Both the position numbers and the translations under genes were made by a program. From an uncultured Alistipes sp. (GTDB taxonomy: Bacteria; Bacteroidota; Bacteroidia; Bacteroidales; Rikenellaceae), in assembly GCA_947591475.1 (NCBI GenBank), contig CANQDE010000001.1:62001-126000 (forward strand): a stretch of 64,000 nt of DNA. Direction: 5' to 3'. Below, in pieces: positions 9,801-19,166 of the stretch. Within the stretch, counting starts at the first letter, position 1; each line of letters starts with the position of its first letter. The notes beneath the pieces were generated by a model. That model worked only from the letters and a program-made list of their open reading frames with translations. It was not told the DNA's origin and made no database searches.

Positions 9801-10209
9801 GCTGCCCGACGATTATGTTGCGCAGCAGGCCGAGCGGTTGAAACTTTATCGTGAACTGGATTCCACGCAGACCGAGGAGGCTTTGCAGGCGTTCGAAAGC
9901 CGGTTGATCGACCGCTTCGGCCCTCTGCCCGAGGCGACGAAAGAACTTTTGAACGTCGTCCGGCTGCGTTGGGAGGCCATCCGGTTAGGCATGGAGCGCG
10001 TGAAGGTGAAGAACGGACTGATGATCGTTCACTTCGTCGGCGAGGACAATTCGCCCTACTTCAAAAGCGACACCTTCATGGAGCTGTTGCGTCGGGTAAC
10101 GCAGCATCCCGACCGTTTCGTGCTGAAACAGCACAATAATCGGTTAGCCATGACCGTTAGGAATGTGAAGAACGTGAAAGAAGCCTACGAAATTTTGCAG
10201 CAGTTGTGA
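6877..10209 (+). CDS. mfd: Transcription-repair coupling factor Mfd
   Basis: 1110 aa; CarD-like domain ([22 protein letters not shown]), DEAD/helicase motifs ([54 protein letters not shown]), TRCF C-terminal region. Confidence 0.97.
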   Translation: [1110 protein letters not shown]

Positions 10210-11018
10210 ATCTGCTCATCGACATAGGGAATACATTGGTCAAATGCGCCGTTACGGATCGGGGCGCCGTCATCGCCGAAGAACGGGCCGAGCGATTGAC
10301 CGGCGATTTGCTCGACCGGTTGCTGACGGGCCGTCCGGTCGAACGGGCGATTGTCTGTTCGACGCGCGGTGCCGTGTCGGAGGTGCTGGAAGCGGTGCGC
10401 GCGAGGGTAGCGTTTTGTTTGGAATTCACGCAGCGAACGCCCGTGCCCATCGGCAATGCCTATCGTTCGCCCGAGACGCTCGGGCTCGACCGATTGGCGG
10501 CTGCGGTCGGGGCGGCGGCGCTTTACCCGGGTCGGAACGTTTTGATCGTCGATGCCGGAACGGCCCTTACCGTCGATCTCGTAACGGCCGACGGCGTTTT
10601 CCACGGCGGGTGCATTTCGCCCGGATTGCGGATGCGGTTGCAGGCGCTGCACGACCATACGGCGGCTTTGCCGCTCTGCGAACCGTCGGAAACGGGGCTT
10701 GCAGAGGCCGACGCGCTTGGTTCTGTTGAAAATACTGCGCCTGTGCGCTCTGCTGTCGACGAGGCGGTCGGCCTCTTGGGCGGCACGACCGAGGAGGCGC
10801 TCGTGCGGGGAGCGATGCAATCGGTCGCTTTCGAAATCGAGGGCTATGCGAACCGCTTTCGGGAAAAATTCGCCGATTTGTGCATAATTTTTACCGGAGG
10901 AGACGCGCATTTTTTTGTAAAACGAATTAAAAATACGATATTTGCAAATCGTAATCCGGTCTTTTGCGGATTGGACAGAATTTTGGAGTATAATGTACGC
11001 GAAAAGTATCTTGGTTAG
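10206..11018 (+). CDS. coaX: Type III pantothenate kinase (GTG start overlapping mfd stop by 4 nt)
   Basis: MNLLIDIGNTLVKCAV...TLGLDRLAAAVGA...NVLIVDAGTALTVDLV...HGGCISPGLRMR...FTGGDA. Confidence 0.93.
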   Translation: MNLLIDIGNTLVKCAVTDRGAVIAEERAERLTGDLLDRLLTGRPVERAIVCSTRGAVSEVLEAVRARVAFCLEFTQRTPVPIGNAYRSPETLGLDRLAAAVGAAALYPGRNVLIVDAGTALTVDLVTADGVFHGGCISPGLRMRLQALHDHTAALPLCEPSETGLAEADALGSVENTAPVRSAVDEAVGLLGGTTEEALVRGAMQSVAFEIEGYANRFREKFADLCIIFTGGDAHFFVKRIKNTIFANRNPVFCGLDRILEYNVREKYLG

Positions 11019-12393
11019 ACTGGCGGTTGCCGTTGCGGCCTTGTTGCCCGCTGCGGCCGGCGCCCAGACGAGCAGCGTGAATGCCTTTTCGCCCTATACC
11101 ATGTACGGTATCGGCGAGATGAATACGCCCGGAACCTTGCCGATGCGCTCGATGGGAGGCGTCGGGGTCGCCGTACGCAAGGTGGGCGACATCAACCTGC
11201 TCAATCCCGCTTCGTACAGTATCGCTCCGCAGAAGAGTTTCCTCTTCGACTTCGGGGTCGAGGGGCAGAATTTTTATAATTCGCAGTTTGTGTCCGATGA
11301 GGCGAACCGGCTCGCCGAAAAGCATACGGCCTACAATACGTTCAATATCCGCGATGTGGCGCTCCAGTTCCCGTTGGCCAAGAAACTCGGCTTGGGTTTC
11401 AGTCTGACGCCTTACAGTTCGGTGGGTTACCGCATGCGTTACGACCATCCCTTTTCCGATGACGATCCCGTGTGGGGCAATGTCGGCTCCGTGCAATACA
11501 ATTATCAGGGTGAGGGCGATGTAACCGAGGTGAAACTCGGCATCGGCTGGGAAGTTTTCAAAAACTTCTCGATCGGGGCTGCCGTGCAATACTATTGGGG
11601 CGACATCGATCGGGATTACGTCTCGACGACGGCTTCGATTACCGGTACGGAAAACGCCTATTCGTCAATCGTCGGTAATGACAATTACAGCGTTTCGAGC
11701 TTCAAGGGCCAGTTGGGCGTGCAGTGGGTGGCCTTGCTGAACCAGAAACGGGCGTTGACGTTCGGCGCCACGTTCGACTTCGGCGGCGATTTGCGGCCGC
11801 GCGTCGAATCGAGCATCACGATCGACAACATCACGAGCACCGTCGTGCGGGACGATAAGACGACGTTGAAGCTCGTCTTGCCGCATCAGCTCGCTTTTGG
11901 GGTTTACTATCAGACCAACAAATGGGCGCTCGGCGCCGATTACGTTTACCAGAACTGGGGCGGACGGAACAAGGGTTCGGTTCAGACGGGCCTTTCCGGA
12001 ACGGGTGCCGACCGGCATTCCTACAAGGTAGCTTATACCAATACGAACACGGTCAAATTGGGCATGGAGTACACGCCGGGTCGTTACGACGTGCGCCACT
12101 TCTTGAATCGTTGCTCCTATCGGGCCGGATTCCGTTACGGAAGTTTCAACCAGACGTTCGACGGCCACCGGCTCGGCGAATGGGCCGTTACAGCCGGCAT
12201 CGGGGTTCCGGTGCAGTTCCTTTCGGTCTCGGGTATCAACATCGGGTTCGAATACGGGCGTCGCGGATACGACCTTTCCAAAAGTCTCGGATTGGTCCGG
12301 CAGCAGTATTTCAAGTTCGCCATCGGCTTCACCCTCTTCGGTGCGGGGGGCGAGAACAAGGACTACTGGTTCCTGCGACCCAAATACGATTGA
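10993..12393 (+). CDS. Outer membrane beta-barrel protein
   Basis: Signal peptide MYAKSILVRLAVAVAALLPAAAGAQ followed by alternating beta-strand pattern (NAFSPYTMYGIGEMNTPG..., GFRYGSFNQTFDGHRLGEWAVTAGIGVPV). ATG at 10993, overlapping the coaX end. Confidence 0.75.
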   Translation: MYAKSILVRLAVAVAALLPAAAGAQTSSVNAFSPYTMYGIGEMNTPGTLPMRSMGGVGVAVRKVGDINLLNPASYSIAPQKSFLFDFGVEGQNFYNSQFVSDEANRLAEKHTAYNTFNIRDVALQFPLAKKLGLGFSLTPYSSVGYRMRYDHPFSDDDPVWGNVGSVQYNYQGEGDVTEVKLGIGWEVFKNFSIGAAVQYYWGDIDRDYVSTTASITGTENAYSSIVGNDNYSVSSFKGQLGVQWVALLNQKRALTFGATFDFGGDLRPRVESSITIDNITSTVVRDDKTTLKLVLPHQLAFGVYYQTNKWALGADYVYQNWGGRNKGSVQTGLSGTGADRHSYKVAYTNTNTVKLGMEYTPGRYDVRHFLNRCSYRAGFRYGSFNQTFDGHRLGEWAVTAGIGVPVQFLSVSGINIGFEYGRRGYDLSKSLGLVRQQYFKFAIGFTLFGAGGENKDYWFLRPKYD

Positions 12394-12427
12394 TCGCTAA
12401 ACTTAAAACTCGTTATATTTAATACCT

Positions 12428-13789
12428 ATGAAAAACATCAAAATCCTGTTATCCGTTGCTTGCGCCTTGGCCGTTTTCGGATCGTCGGCGCAGGATTTCA
12501 GTTCGCCGCAGTTTGCCAAATGGGGCGATACGCCCGAGGCTCGCAGGGAGAACATGTTGGCCAACAGCTATCTGGGCGAAGCGGTCAACAATCGCAATTA
12601 CAATCAGGCTGCCGGTTATTTCCAGCGCTTGGTCGAGCAGGCTCCGACCGGTTCGATCAACATCTATATCAACGGCGGCAAGTTGTACAAGGCGAAAATC
12701 AATGCAGCGAAAGACCCTGCACAGCGGCGGGCTTTCATCGACTCGTTGATGCAGGTTTACGATCTGCGTATGACGCACTTCCCTGTGTACCGCAACAAGA
12801 AAGGTACGGATTTGGGCAAAGCCTACGTGCTCGACATCAAGGCGCGCGATATGGCTGTCTATCTGCCCGAGGAGCATAAACTCGTGCGTATGACCTTCCG
12901 TGAGGCAATCGATGCCGGTGGCGACCAGACTAAACCCGATCTGATTGTGGCTTACTTCGCCGACTTGTGCGACGACTACAAAAATACCGACGAGGTATTG
13001 GCCGACGAGGTAATCGCCGAGTACGATCGGTTAACCGCTTTCTTCGAGAAGAATCCGATGGCGACCGAGGAGAAGAAACAGTTCGACAGCGCATTCGGTA
13101 TGAGCGGTGCTGCCAGCTGCGAGAATCTGGAAAAATTGTTCTCGGAGCGTCTGGCTGCCGATCCCAATAACGTCGATTTGTACAAGCAGGCCGTTTCGTT
13201 GATGTCGCGTGCACACTGCGATAGCGAGTTCTATTTCACGACCGCCGAGAAATACTACGAGATGCAACCGTCGTCGGAAACGGCCATGTTGCTGGCTCAG
13301 GTATTCCAAGACAAGAAGGATTTCAGCCGGGCGACCAAGTATCTCAACGAGGCGCTCGAAACGGAGACCGATCCCGTTGAACGTCAGAAACTCTTCGTGC
13401 GCATCGCTTTGGTCGATCTGGTTTCGAATAACATGTCGGGAGCCGCTGCGGCTGCCCGTCAGGCCCGCGACCTCAATCCCGAAGACGGTGTGCCGTACTT
13501 CATTCTGGCTCAGTGCTATGCTTCGTCGGCTGCCGCTTGCGAAGGATTCTCCGGCCAGGCGGCTTATTGGGTCGCTTACGACACAATGGCACAGGCTGTC
13601 GAGCTCTTGCAGGCCGACGCCGAGGCTGCCGAGGCCTATTTGCCTACGGCCAAACAGGCGCTGTCCGGTTACCGCGGCCGTTTCCCGACGAACGAGGAGC
13701 TCTTCTTCAATGAAGTGAAAGAGGGTTCGCGTTATACGGTCGGTTGCGGTCTCGCATCGGGCATCTCGACGACCGTCCGCGCCCGTTAA
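12428..13789 (+). CDS. TPR-repeat exported protein
   Basis: Signal peptide MKNIKILLSVACALAVFGSSAQ; TPR-like helices (LLAQVFQDKKDFSRATKYLNEALE, AAARQARDLNPEDGVPYFILAQCYA). Confidence 0.75.
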   Translation: MKNIKILLSVACALAVFGSSAQDFSSPQFAKWGDTPEARRENMLANSYLGEAVNNRNYNQAAGYFQRLVEQAPTGSINIYINGGKLYKAKINAAKDPAQRRAFIDSLMQVYDLRMTHFPVYRNKKGTDLGKAYVLDIKARDMAVYLPEEHKLVRMTFREAIDAGGDQTKPDLIVAYFADLCDDYKNTDEVLADEVIAEYDRLTAFFEKNPMATEEKKQFDSAFGMSGAASCENLEKLFSERLAADPNNVDLYKQAVSLMSRAHCDSEFYFTTAEKYYEMQPSSETAMLLAQVFQDKKDFSRATKYLNEALETETDPVERQKLFVRIALVDLVSNNMSGAAAAARQARDLNPEDGVPYFILAQCYASSAAACEGFSGQAAYWVAYDTMAQAVELLQADAEAAEAYLPTAKQALSGYRGRFPTNEELFFNEVKEGSRYTVGCGLASGISTTVRAR

Positions 13790-13817
13790 TCGAATTGTTG
13801 AAACGAATTGCGCTGTA

Positions 13818-14705
13818 ATGGTCGCTTTCAGCAGAAAATATCTTCCGGTAGCACTCGCCTTCGCGGCGGGTGCTATCTTGCTATGTTCCTGCGAGGAACG
13901 TGCGCCGGAGATCGACCCTGCCGCCGACGAGGCGTTGATGACCGAGTACAGCGAAAATCTGACGATCATCGAATCGCAGAACGGAAAGCGATCCTATCGT
14001 TTCACGACGCCGTTGATCGAGGGCTATTCGCAGGCCCGCGAGCCTTATCGGGAGTTCCGCAAGGGAATTCGCATGGTTACCTATCAGGACGATTCGCTTA
14101 CGTCGGTCGATGTCGTGCTGACGGCCAACTATGCCATCTATTACGAGAAACGGAAGTTGTGGGAGGCCAAAGGCAACGTCGTGGTCGAGAAGTTCGACGG
14201 CAAAAAGCTCTTTACCCAGCAGCTGTTCTGGAACGCCACGACCAAGAAGGTCTATTCGAATGTCGACACCCGCATCGTACAGGGCGATCGCGTCGATGCG
14301 GTCGGTGCCGGATTCGAGACCGACGAGGAGTTCAAGGATTGGCGGTTCCGTTACTCGAAGGGCCAGACCGAAATCGACGTCTCTCCGCGCGATCCGTCCG
14401 ATTCGACCCGGCAGGTTCGTTCTGCGACCGCCGACAAACAGCCGAAACCCGTGCCTGCCGAAAAACGCCGCTCCGAGACCGATCGGAATCGCCGTCCCGC
14501 GGGCGAAATCGACGCTTGGTCCCGAACCGGTACGGAGGAATCGCCCGAGCCGAATCGCACCTCCGATAAACCTGCGATGCGGCAGCGACAGGTGCGCGCC
14601 GGCAACATGCGCCGTATGACGAGTCCTGTCGCTTTGGAAGAGAAAAAGACCGACGAACCGGCCGCAAAAGTCGCTCCGAATCAACCTGCATCCGAAAAAT
14701 GGTGA
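13818..14705 (+). CDS. lptC: LPS export ABC transporter periplasmic protein LptC-like lipoprotein
   Basis: Lipobox FAAGAILLCSCEER; LptC/OstA-like core (MVTYQDDSLTSVDVVLTANYAIYYEKRKLWEAKGNVVVEKFDGKKLFTQQLFWNATTKKVYSNVDTRIV); long polar C-terminal tail. Confidence 0.82.
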   Translation: MVAFSRKYLPVALAFAAGAILLCSCEERAPEIDPAADEALMTEYSENLTIIESQNGKRSYRFTTPLIEGYSQAREPYREFRKGIRMVTYQDDSLTSVDVVLTANYAIYYEKRKLWEAKGNVVVEKFDGKKLFTQQLFWNATTKKVYSNVDTRIVQGDRVDAVGAGFETDEEFKDWRFRYSKGQTEIDVSPRDPSDSTRQVRSATADKQPKPVPAEKRRSETDRNRRPAGEIDAWSRTGTEESPEPNRTSDKPAMRQRQVRAGNMRRMTSPVALEEKKTDEPAAKVAPNQPASEKW

Positions 14706-14896
14706 TTAGATACAAATTTATACCGACAGTAATCCAAAACCGTATCACCTTGCGGATTCCGACCGAAGCCCCCGCCAAGGCGGGAGTGCGGGGGTGGGTC
14801 AAAACTGAATACGCGGCTTCGCCGCGAGCGGCACGACCAACGGCTATGTAAAACCATTTGCAGACTTGATTTGGTGTATAATTGTATATAGGTACC
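14704..14896 (+). repeat. MITE-like interspersed repeat family B, copy B1
   Basis: gattagatacaaatttataccg...cccccgccaaggcggg...ggggtgggtc...gcggcttcgccgcgagcggcacgacc...ggtgtataattgtatataggtacc; aligns end to end with B2. Confidence 0.85.
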
Positions 14897-14906
14897 CCGA
14901 AAAATA

Positions 14907-16172
14907 ATGCTTGTCTCGATTATCATCATCGTGGTCATGTTGCTCCTGTCGGCGTTCTTCTCCGGCATGGAGATCGCGTTCACGAGCAAAAACCGGCTGA
15001 AGTTGGAGATCGACCGGAAACAGAGCCGCATGTTCGACTTCATCGCCGAAGTTTTCGCGCATCGCCCCGGCCAGTACATCACGACCATCCTCGTCGGCAA
15101 CAACATCGCGTTAGTCATCTATTCGCTCTACATGTCGTTGATGTTGCGGGGGGTGTTTGCGCTCATCGGATGGGAGCGTGTAGCCCGCGATGGTTCCGTC
15201 GCCATCGAAACGGCGGTTTCGACCTTGGTCATCATCTTCGTGGCCGAATTTCTGCCCAAGTCGATTTTCCGGAACAACCCCAACTTCTACTATCGGGCTT
15301 TCGCGCCGGCCATCTATTTCTTTTATATTCTGCTCTATCCGATTGCGCGGTTGACGACGCTCGTTTCGCAGGGGATTCTGCGTCTGTTGGGGCGGCGGGT
15401 CGATGTTTCGGGCCCCGAACCCGTCTTCAATCGTGAGGATTTGGCCGCGTTGCTCGAAGCGAACAACGCTGAACAGCACCCCGACCCCGACAACGAACTG
15501 AAATTGTTTCAGAATGCGTTGGATTTCGCCGATTTGCGCGTGCGCGACTGCATGGTGCCGCGCGTCGACATCGAGGCCGTCGACATCGACGATACGACCA
15601 TCGAACAGCTCACGGCCCGTTTCGTCGAGACGCAGTATTCACGTATTTTCGTGTGGCGGAAGTCCATCGACAACATCATCGGTTACGTCAACTCGAAGAG
15701 CCTCTTCACCCGTCCGGCCAAGGTCGGCGATGCGATTATGGAGGTCAGTTTCGTGCCCGAAACCATGTCGTTGCAGGCTGTGTTGCAGAACTTTATTAAA
15801 CATCGGTCGAATGTATCCGTTGTGATCGATGAGTTCGGCGGCACGGCGGGTATCATTTCGTTGGAGGATGTATTGGAGCAGATTTTCGGCGAAATCGAGG
15901 ACGAACACGACGTGCCTGATCTGACCGAAAAACAGATCGGTACCGACGAATACGTCTTCTCGTGCCGTTTGGAGGTGAAGTATCTCAACGAGAAATATGG
16001 GCTCGCAATCGAGGAGAGCCGCGAATACGATACGTTGGCCGGTTTCATCATCTACCATTACGAGGGGATTCCCGCTGCCGGCGAAACGTTGACCGTCGGG
16101 CCGTTGCAGATTCGGATTCTCCGCACGACCCGTTCGCGCATCGAGTTGGCCCGCGTGAAAAAATCGGCATAA
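14907..16172 (+). CDS. Hemolysin/CNNM-family (CorC/TlyC-like) membrane protein with CBS domains
   Basis: DUF21-type TM domain (LLLSAFFSGMEIAFTSKNRLKLE), CBS pair (VRDCMVPRVDIEAVD...), CorC_HlyC C-terminal domain (VSVVIDEFGGTAGIISLEDVLEQIFGEIEDEHD). Confidence 0.9.
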   Translation: MLVSIIIIVVMLLLSAFFSGMEIAFTSKNRLKLEIDRKQSRMFDFIAEVFAHRPGQYITTILVGNNIALVIYSLYMSLMLRGVFALIGWERVARDGSVAIETAVSTLVIIFVAEFLPKSIFRNNPNFYYRAFAPAIYFFYILLYPIARLTTLVSQGILRLLGRRVDVSGPEPVFNREDLAALLEANNAEQHPDPDNELKLFQNALDFADLRVRDCMVPRVDIEAVDIDDTTIEQLTARFVETQYSRIFVWRKSIDNIIGYVNSKSLFTRPAKVGDAIMEVSFVPETMSLQAVLQNFIKHRSNVSVVIDEFGGTAGIISLEDVLEQIFGEIEDEHDVPDLTEKQIGTDEYVFSCRLEVKYLNEKYGLAIEESREYDTLAGFIIYHYEGIPAAGETLTVGPLQIRILRTTRSRIELARVKKSA

Positions 16173-16182
16173 AACGGCCCCT

Positions 16183-16211
16183 TTTTCCGAATAAATTACT
16201 ACCTTTGACCG
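16183..16211 (+). promoter_or_regulatory. Promoter-like element TTTTCCGAATAAATTACTACCTTTGACCG upstream of ppiD-like gene
   Basis: Contains TACCTTTG (-7 type); 26/29 identical to 61953-61981 upstream of pfkA. Confidence 0.55.
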
Positions 16212-16247
16212 ATTGATTCGAAACAAAACGAATAATTAACTATTTAT

Positions 16248-18269
16248 ATGGCAAGTCTAAACACGCTACGAACCAAGTTCGGCATTGTGCTTTCGATCAT
16301 CATCGCACTGGCGCTCTTGGCATTCATCCTCTCGTTGAAGACCGAAATGGGCTTTTCGGGCAACGATCCCAAAGTCGGTGAAATCGCCGGCGAGAAAATC
16401 CGTTATTCGGAGTATTACAACGAATACGAACAAATCAAGGCTCAAAACAACATCCAAGAGAGCGACGAACAGCAGTCGGCCATGTTGGCCAATGCCGTAT
16501 GGCAGTCGCTGTTCGCCAAATACGTTTTGACGCCCGGGTTCTCGCAACTCGGTTTGCGCGTCAGCGACGCCGAGCGGTTGGCGATGATTAGCGGACGGAT
16601 TCCGTCGCAGACGCTTTACAATGCGTTCGCCGATCCCGCTACGGGCGAATACAACGTCGCTGCCGTTACCGAGTTCCTCGCACAGGCGGAGACCGATCCG
16701 CAGGCACAGCGGGCTTGGGCGCAGTTGAACGAGCAGTTGCGGGCCGAACGCGAAGCGCAGAAATACTACGGATTGATTCGTCGGGGCGTCTATGTCAACG
16801 CATTGGAGGTGGCCGACGGGGTCGAGGGCATGAACAAAACCTACTCCGGCAAATGGATCGGAAAACGCTATTCGTCGGTTCCCGATTCGCTCTTCAACAT
16901 TTCGACCTCCGATTTGAAGGCTTATTACAAGGCGCACAAGAGCCAGTACAAACAGACGCCCAATCGTACGCTTTCGTATGTCGTCTTCGAGGTGGCTCCG
17001 ACCGATGCCGACTTGCAGGCGTTGGAGGCGAAGGCCTACGCAACCGGCAGCGAGTTCGCCGCTACGGACGATTTGCGTGCTTATGTGCGGGCCGATGCCC
17101 ACGGTTCGATTACCGATCGTTATCTTTCCGCTGCGCAGCTTCCGAGCGATGAAGCCGAAGCTTTGTTAGATGGTAAAACCTATGGCCCCGTATTGAAGAA
17201 CAACGAGTGGACGATGTCCCGTGTGGTCGATACGAAGATGGCACCCGACTCGCTCGGACTTCGGGCGATTGTGTTGCGCTACGACGAACGCAATTTGGCC
17301 GACAGCCTGCTCGGTGCAATCCGTGCGGGCGGCGACTTCGCGCAGATGGCCCAGCAGTATTCGTTGTACGGAGGTAACGGCGGTGAAATCGGCGTTCTGC
17401 CTTTCTCGTCGTTCAGCGGCGAATTGGCCGACAAACTGGCCGAGGCGAAGAGCGGCGATGTTATCGAAGTCGCTTCGGGCGATGTCATCCAGTTGTTCCA
17501 AGTTTACAAGGCCGGCAAACCGCAGAAACATTTGATGGTCGCTTCGATCACCTATCCGTTGGAGGCCTCCGAAGCAACGCGCGGCGATGCGCACAATCAG
17601 GCCGGCACGTTCACGGTGAAAGCCAAAGGTTCGCTCGATGCGTTCAATGCCGCAGCGTCCGAAGCTGCCGTTACGCCCCGCATGGCTACGCTTTCCGAAG
17701 GCGATCGACTGGTTCGCGGATTGGAGGATTCGCGCGAGTTGGTTCGGTGGGCGTTCGGTGCCGAGAAGGGCGATATGTCGGAGATTTTCAACGTCGGCAA
17801 GGATTACGTCGTTGCCATTTTGACCGAAATCGACGACGAAGAATATGCACCGTTGCGCAAAATCCATTCGCAGGTGCGCGCACAGGTGCTTCGCGATAAG
17901 AAATACGATTATATTTTGAACGAGCTCGCCGGTGCGACGTTGGAGGAACAGGCAGCGAGTCTCGGCTCGGAAGTTACGGATTTCAAGGATGTTACTTTGA
18001 ATTCCTATTTTGCCGACGGAATCGGTTACGAACCGCGCGTGATGGGTACGATTTCGACGAGCGAGCAGGGCGCTGTGTCGGCTCCTGTGAAGGGGCAGAC
18101 AGGTCTTTTCGTCGTTCGCGTGGATGCTGTCGATTCGGATGGCAAGCAGACCGTCGAGGGCGAAAAGGTGCGTGCACAGGCTACGGTCGAGAGCATGGTT
18201 CAGCGGTTGGCGATTCCTGCCATTCAGCAGATGGCCGAGATGCGCGACCTGCGCGGCAAATATTTTTAA
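16248..18269 (+). CDS. Peptidylprolyl isomerase, SurA/PpiD-like, membrane-anchored
   Basis: MASLNTLRTKFGIVLSIIIALALLAFILSL (N-terminal TM), SurA_N-like region, PpiC-like segment (GGDFAQMAQQYSLYGGNGGEIGVLPFSSFSGELADKLAEAKSGDVIEV). Confidence 0.88.
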   Translation: MASLNTLRTKFGIVLSIIIALALLAFILSLKTEMGFSGNDPKVGEIAGEKIRYSEYYNEYEQIKAQNNIQESDEQQSAMLANAVWQSLFAKYVLTPGFSQLGLRVSDAERLAMISGRIPSQTLYNAFADPATGEYNVAAVTEFLAQAETDPQAQRAWAQLNEQLRAEREAQKYYGLIRRGVYVNALEVADGVEGMNKTYSGKWIGKRYSSVPDSLFNISTSDLKAYYKAHKSQYKQTPNRTLSYVVFEVAPTDADLQALEAKAYATGSEFAATDDLRAYVRADAHGSITDRYLSAAQLPSDEAEALLDGKTYGPVLKNNEWTMSRVVDTKMAPDSLGLRAIVLRYDERNLADSLLGAIRAGGDFAQMAQQYSLYGGNGGEIGVLPFSSFSGELADKLAEAKSGDVIEVASGDVIQLFQVYKAGKPQKHLMVASITYPLEASEATRGDAHNQAGTFTVKAKGSLDAFNAAASEAAVTPRMATLSEGDRLVRGLEDSRELVRWAFGAEKGDMSEIFNVGKDYVVAILTEIDDEEYAPLRKIHSQVRAQVLRDKKYDYILNELAGATLEEQAASLGSEVTDFKDVTLNSYFADGIGYEPRVMGTISTSEQGAVSAPVKGQTGLFVVRVDAVDSDGKQTVEGEKVRAQATVESMVQRLAIPAIQQMAEMRDLRGKYF

Positions 18270-18412
18270 GCACAGACGGTCGTAAACCTCGATTTGTTTC
18301 GGCTTCCCGACTGAAGCCCCCGCCTTGGCGGGGGTTTAGGGGTGGGTCAAAACTGAATACACGGCCAAAGGCCGTGAGGAACGGCGGTTGGATTTGAAAC
18401 TTCGGGTTAAAT
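18270..18412 (+). repeat. Family B repeat, partial copy B4
   Basis: cggtcgtaaacctcgatttgtttcggcttcccgactgaagcccccgccttggcgggggtttaggggtgggtcaaaactgaatacacggccaaaggccgtgagg. Confidence 0.75.
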
Positions 18413-18434
18413 TACGTTAGTACATATATAATCG

Positions 18435-18477
18435 CAAAAAAGGAAGCGGCTTAATTGTTAAGCCGCTTCCTTTTTTG
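18435..18477. terminator. Bidirectional intrinsic terminator between ppiD-like gene and rpiB
   Basis: Perfect 20-bp stem caaaaaaggaagcggcttaa-ttg-ttaagccgcttccttttttg with A/T tracts on both sides. Confidence 0.9.
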
Positions 18478-18505
18478 TTGGTCGGAATCTTGACCTTTAA
18501 GGCTT

Positions 18506-18946
18506 TTATTTTGTCGGAACCGGCATCTTGGCGATGCGGGCTTCGTGCCGTCCGCCCTCGAACGTCGTGGTGAAATAAACGTCCAGCATCTGGAGCGCTT
18601 CGTCGTTCGAGATGAAGCGAGCCGGAAATACGATGATGTTGGCATCGTTGTGGCGACGAATGAGCGAGGCGATCTCCTCGTTCCAGCACAGGCCGGCCCG
18701 TATGCCTTGATGCTTGTTGAGCGTCATGGCCATGCCTTCGCCCGAACCGCACAGGGCGATGCCGCAATCGACCTCGCCTTGTTCGACCGCCTCGGCCAGC
18801 GGATGCGCATAGTCGGTATAGTCGACGCTCTCGGGCGTCGAACATCCGAAATCGAGTACCTCGTAGCCTTGGCTATCGAGATAACCCACCAAAAATTCTT
18901 TCATTTCATAGCCGGCATGGTCGCTGGCGATACCGATTTTTTTCAT
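18506..18946 (-). CDS. rpiB: Ribose-5-phosphate isomerase B
   Basis: MKKIGIASDHAGYEMKEFL...CGIALCGSGEGMAMTLNKHQGIRAGLCWNEEIASLIRRHNDANIIVFPARFI. Confidence 0.95.
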   Translation of the reverse strand: MKKIGIASDHAGYEMKEFLVGYLDSQGYEVLDFGCSTPESVDYTDYAHPLAEAVEQGEVDCGIALCGSGEGMAMTLNKHQGIRAGLCWNEEIASLIRRHNDANIIVFPARFISNDEALQMLDVYFTTTFEGGRHEARIAKMPVPTK

Positions 18947-19166
18947 GGTCGTTAGGCTTATGCTCCGTCCGAATCGTACAAACCCCGTGCAGAACCCGAT
19001 GGAATCAAATTGTAATGCCCTTAATGATTAAATCGCCATTATTCGGGTGGTATGTTTTCTAACGCACAATATAAGTATGTCATTGCTAATTATGACTGAT
19101 CTTGTGAATACGCTATTAATCAAATGAATACGAATTTTATACACACTTTATTTGAAATCAGTTCAT

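Noticed and set aside
14681-15118. - strand ORF with SRRSRVFSFDPPPHSRLGGGFGRNPQG motif, also at 51488-51733 and 54120-54560
   Set aside because: The recurring peptide is the translated family B repeat; the copies differ in frame context and lack start/stop conservation, so not considered coding.
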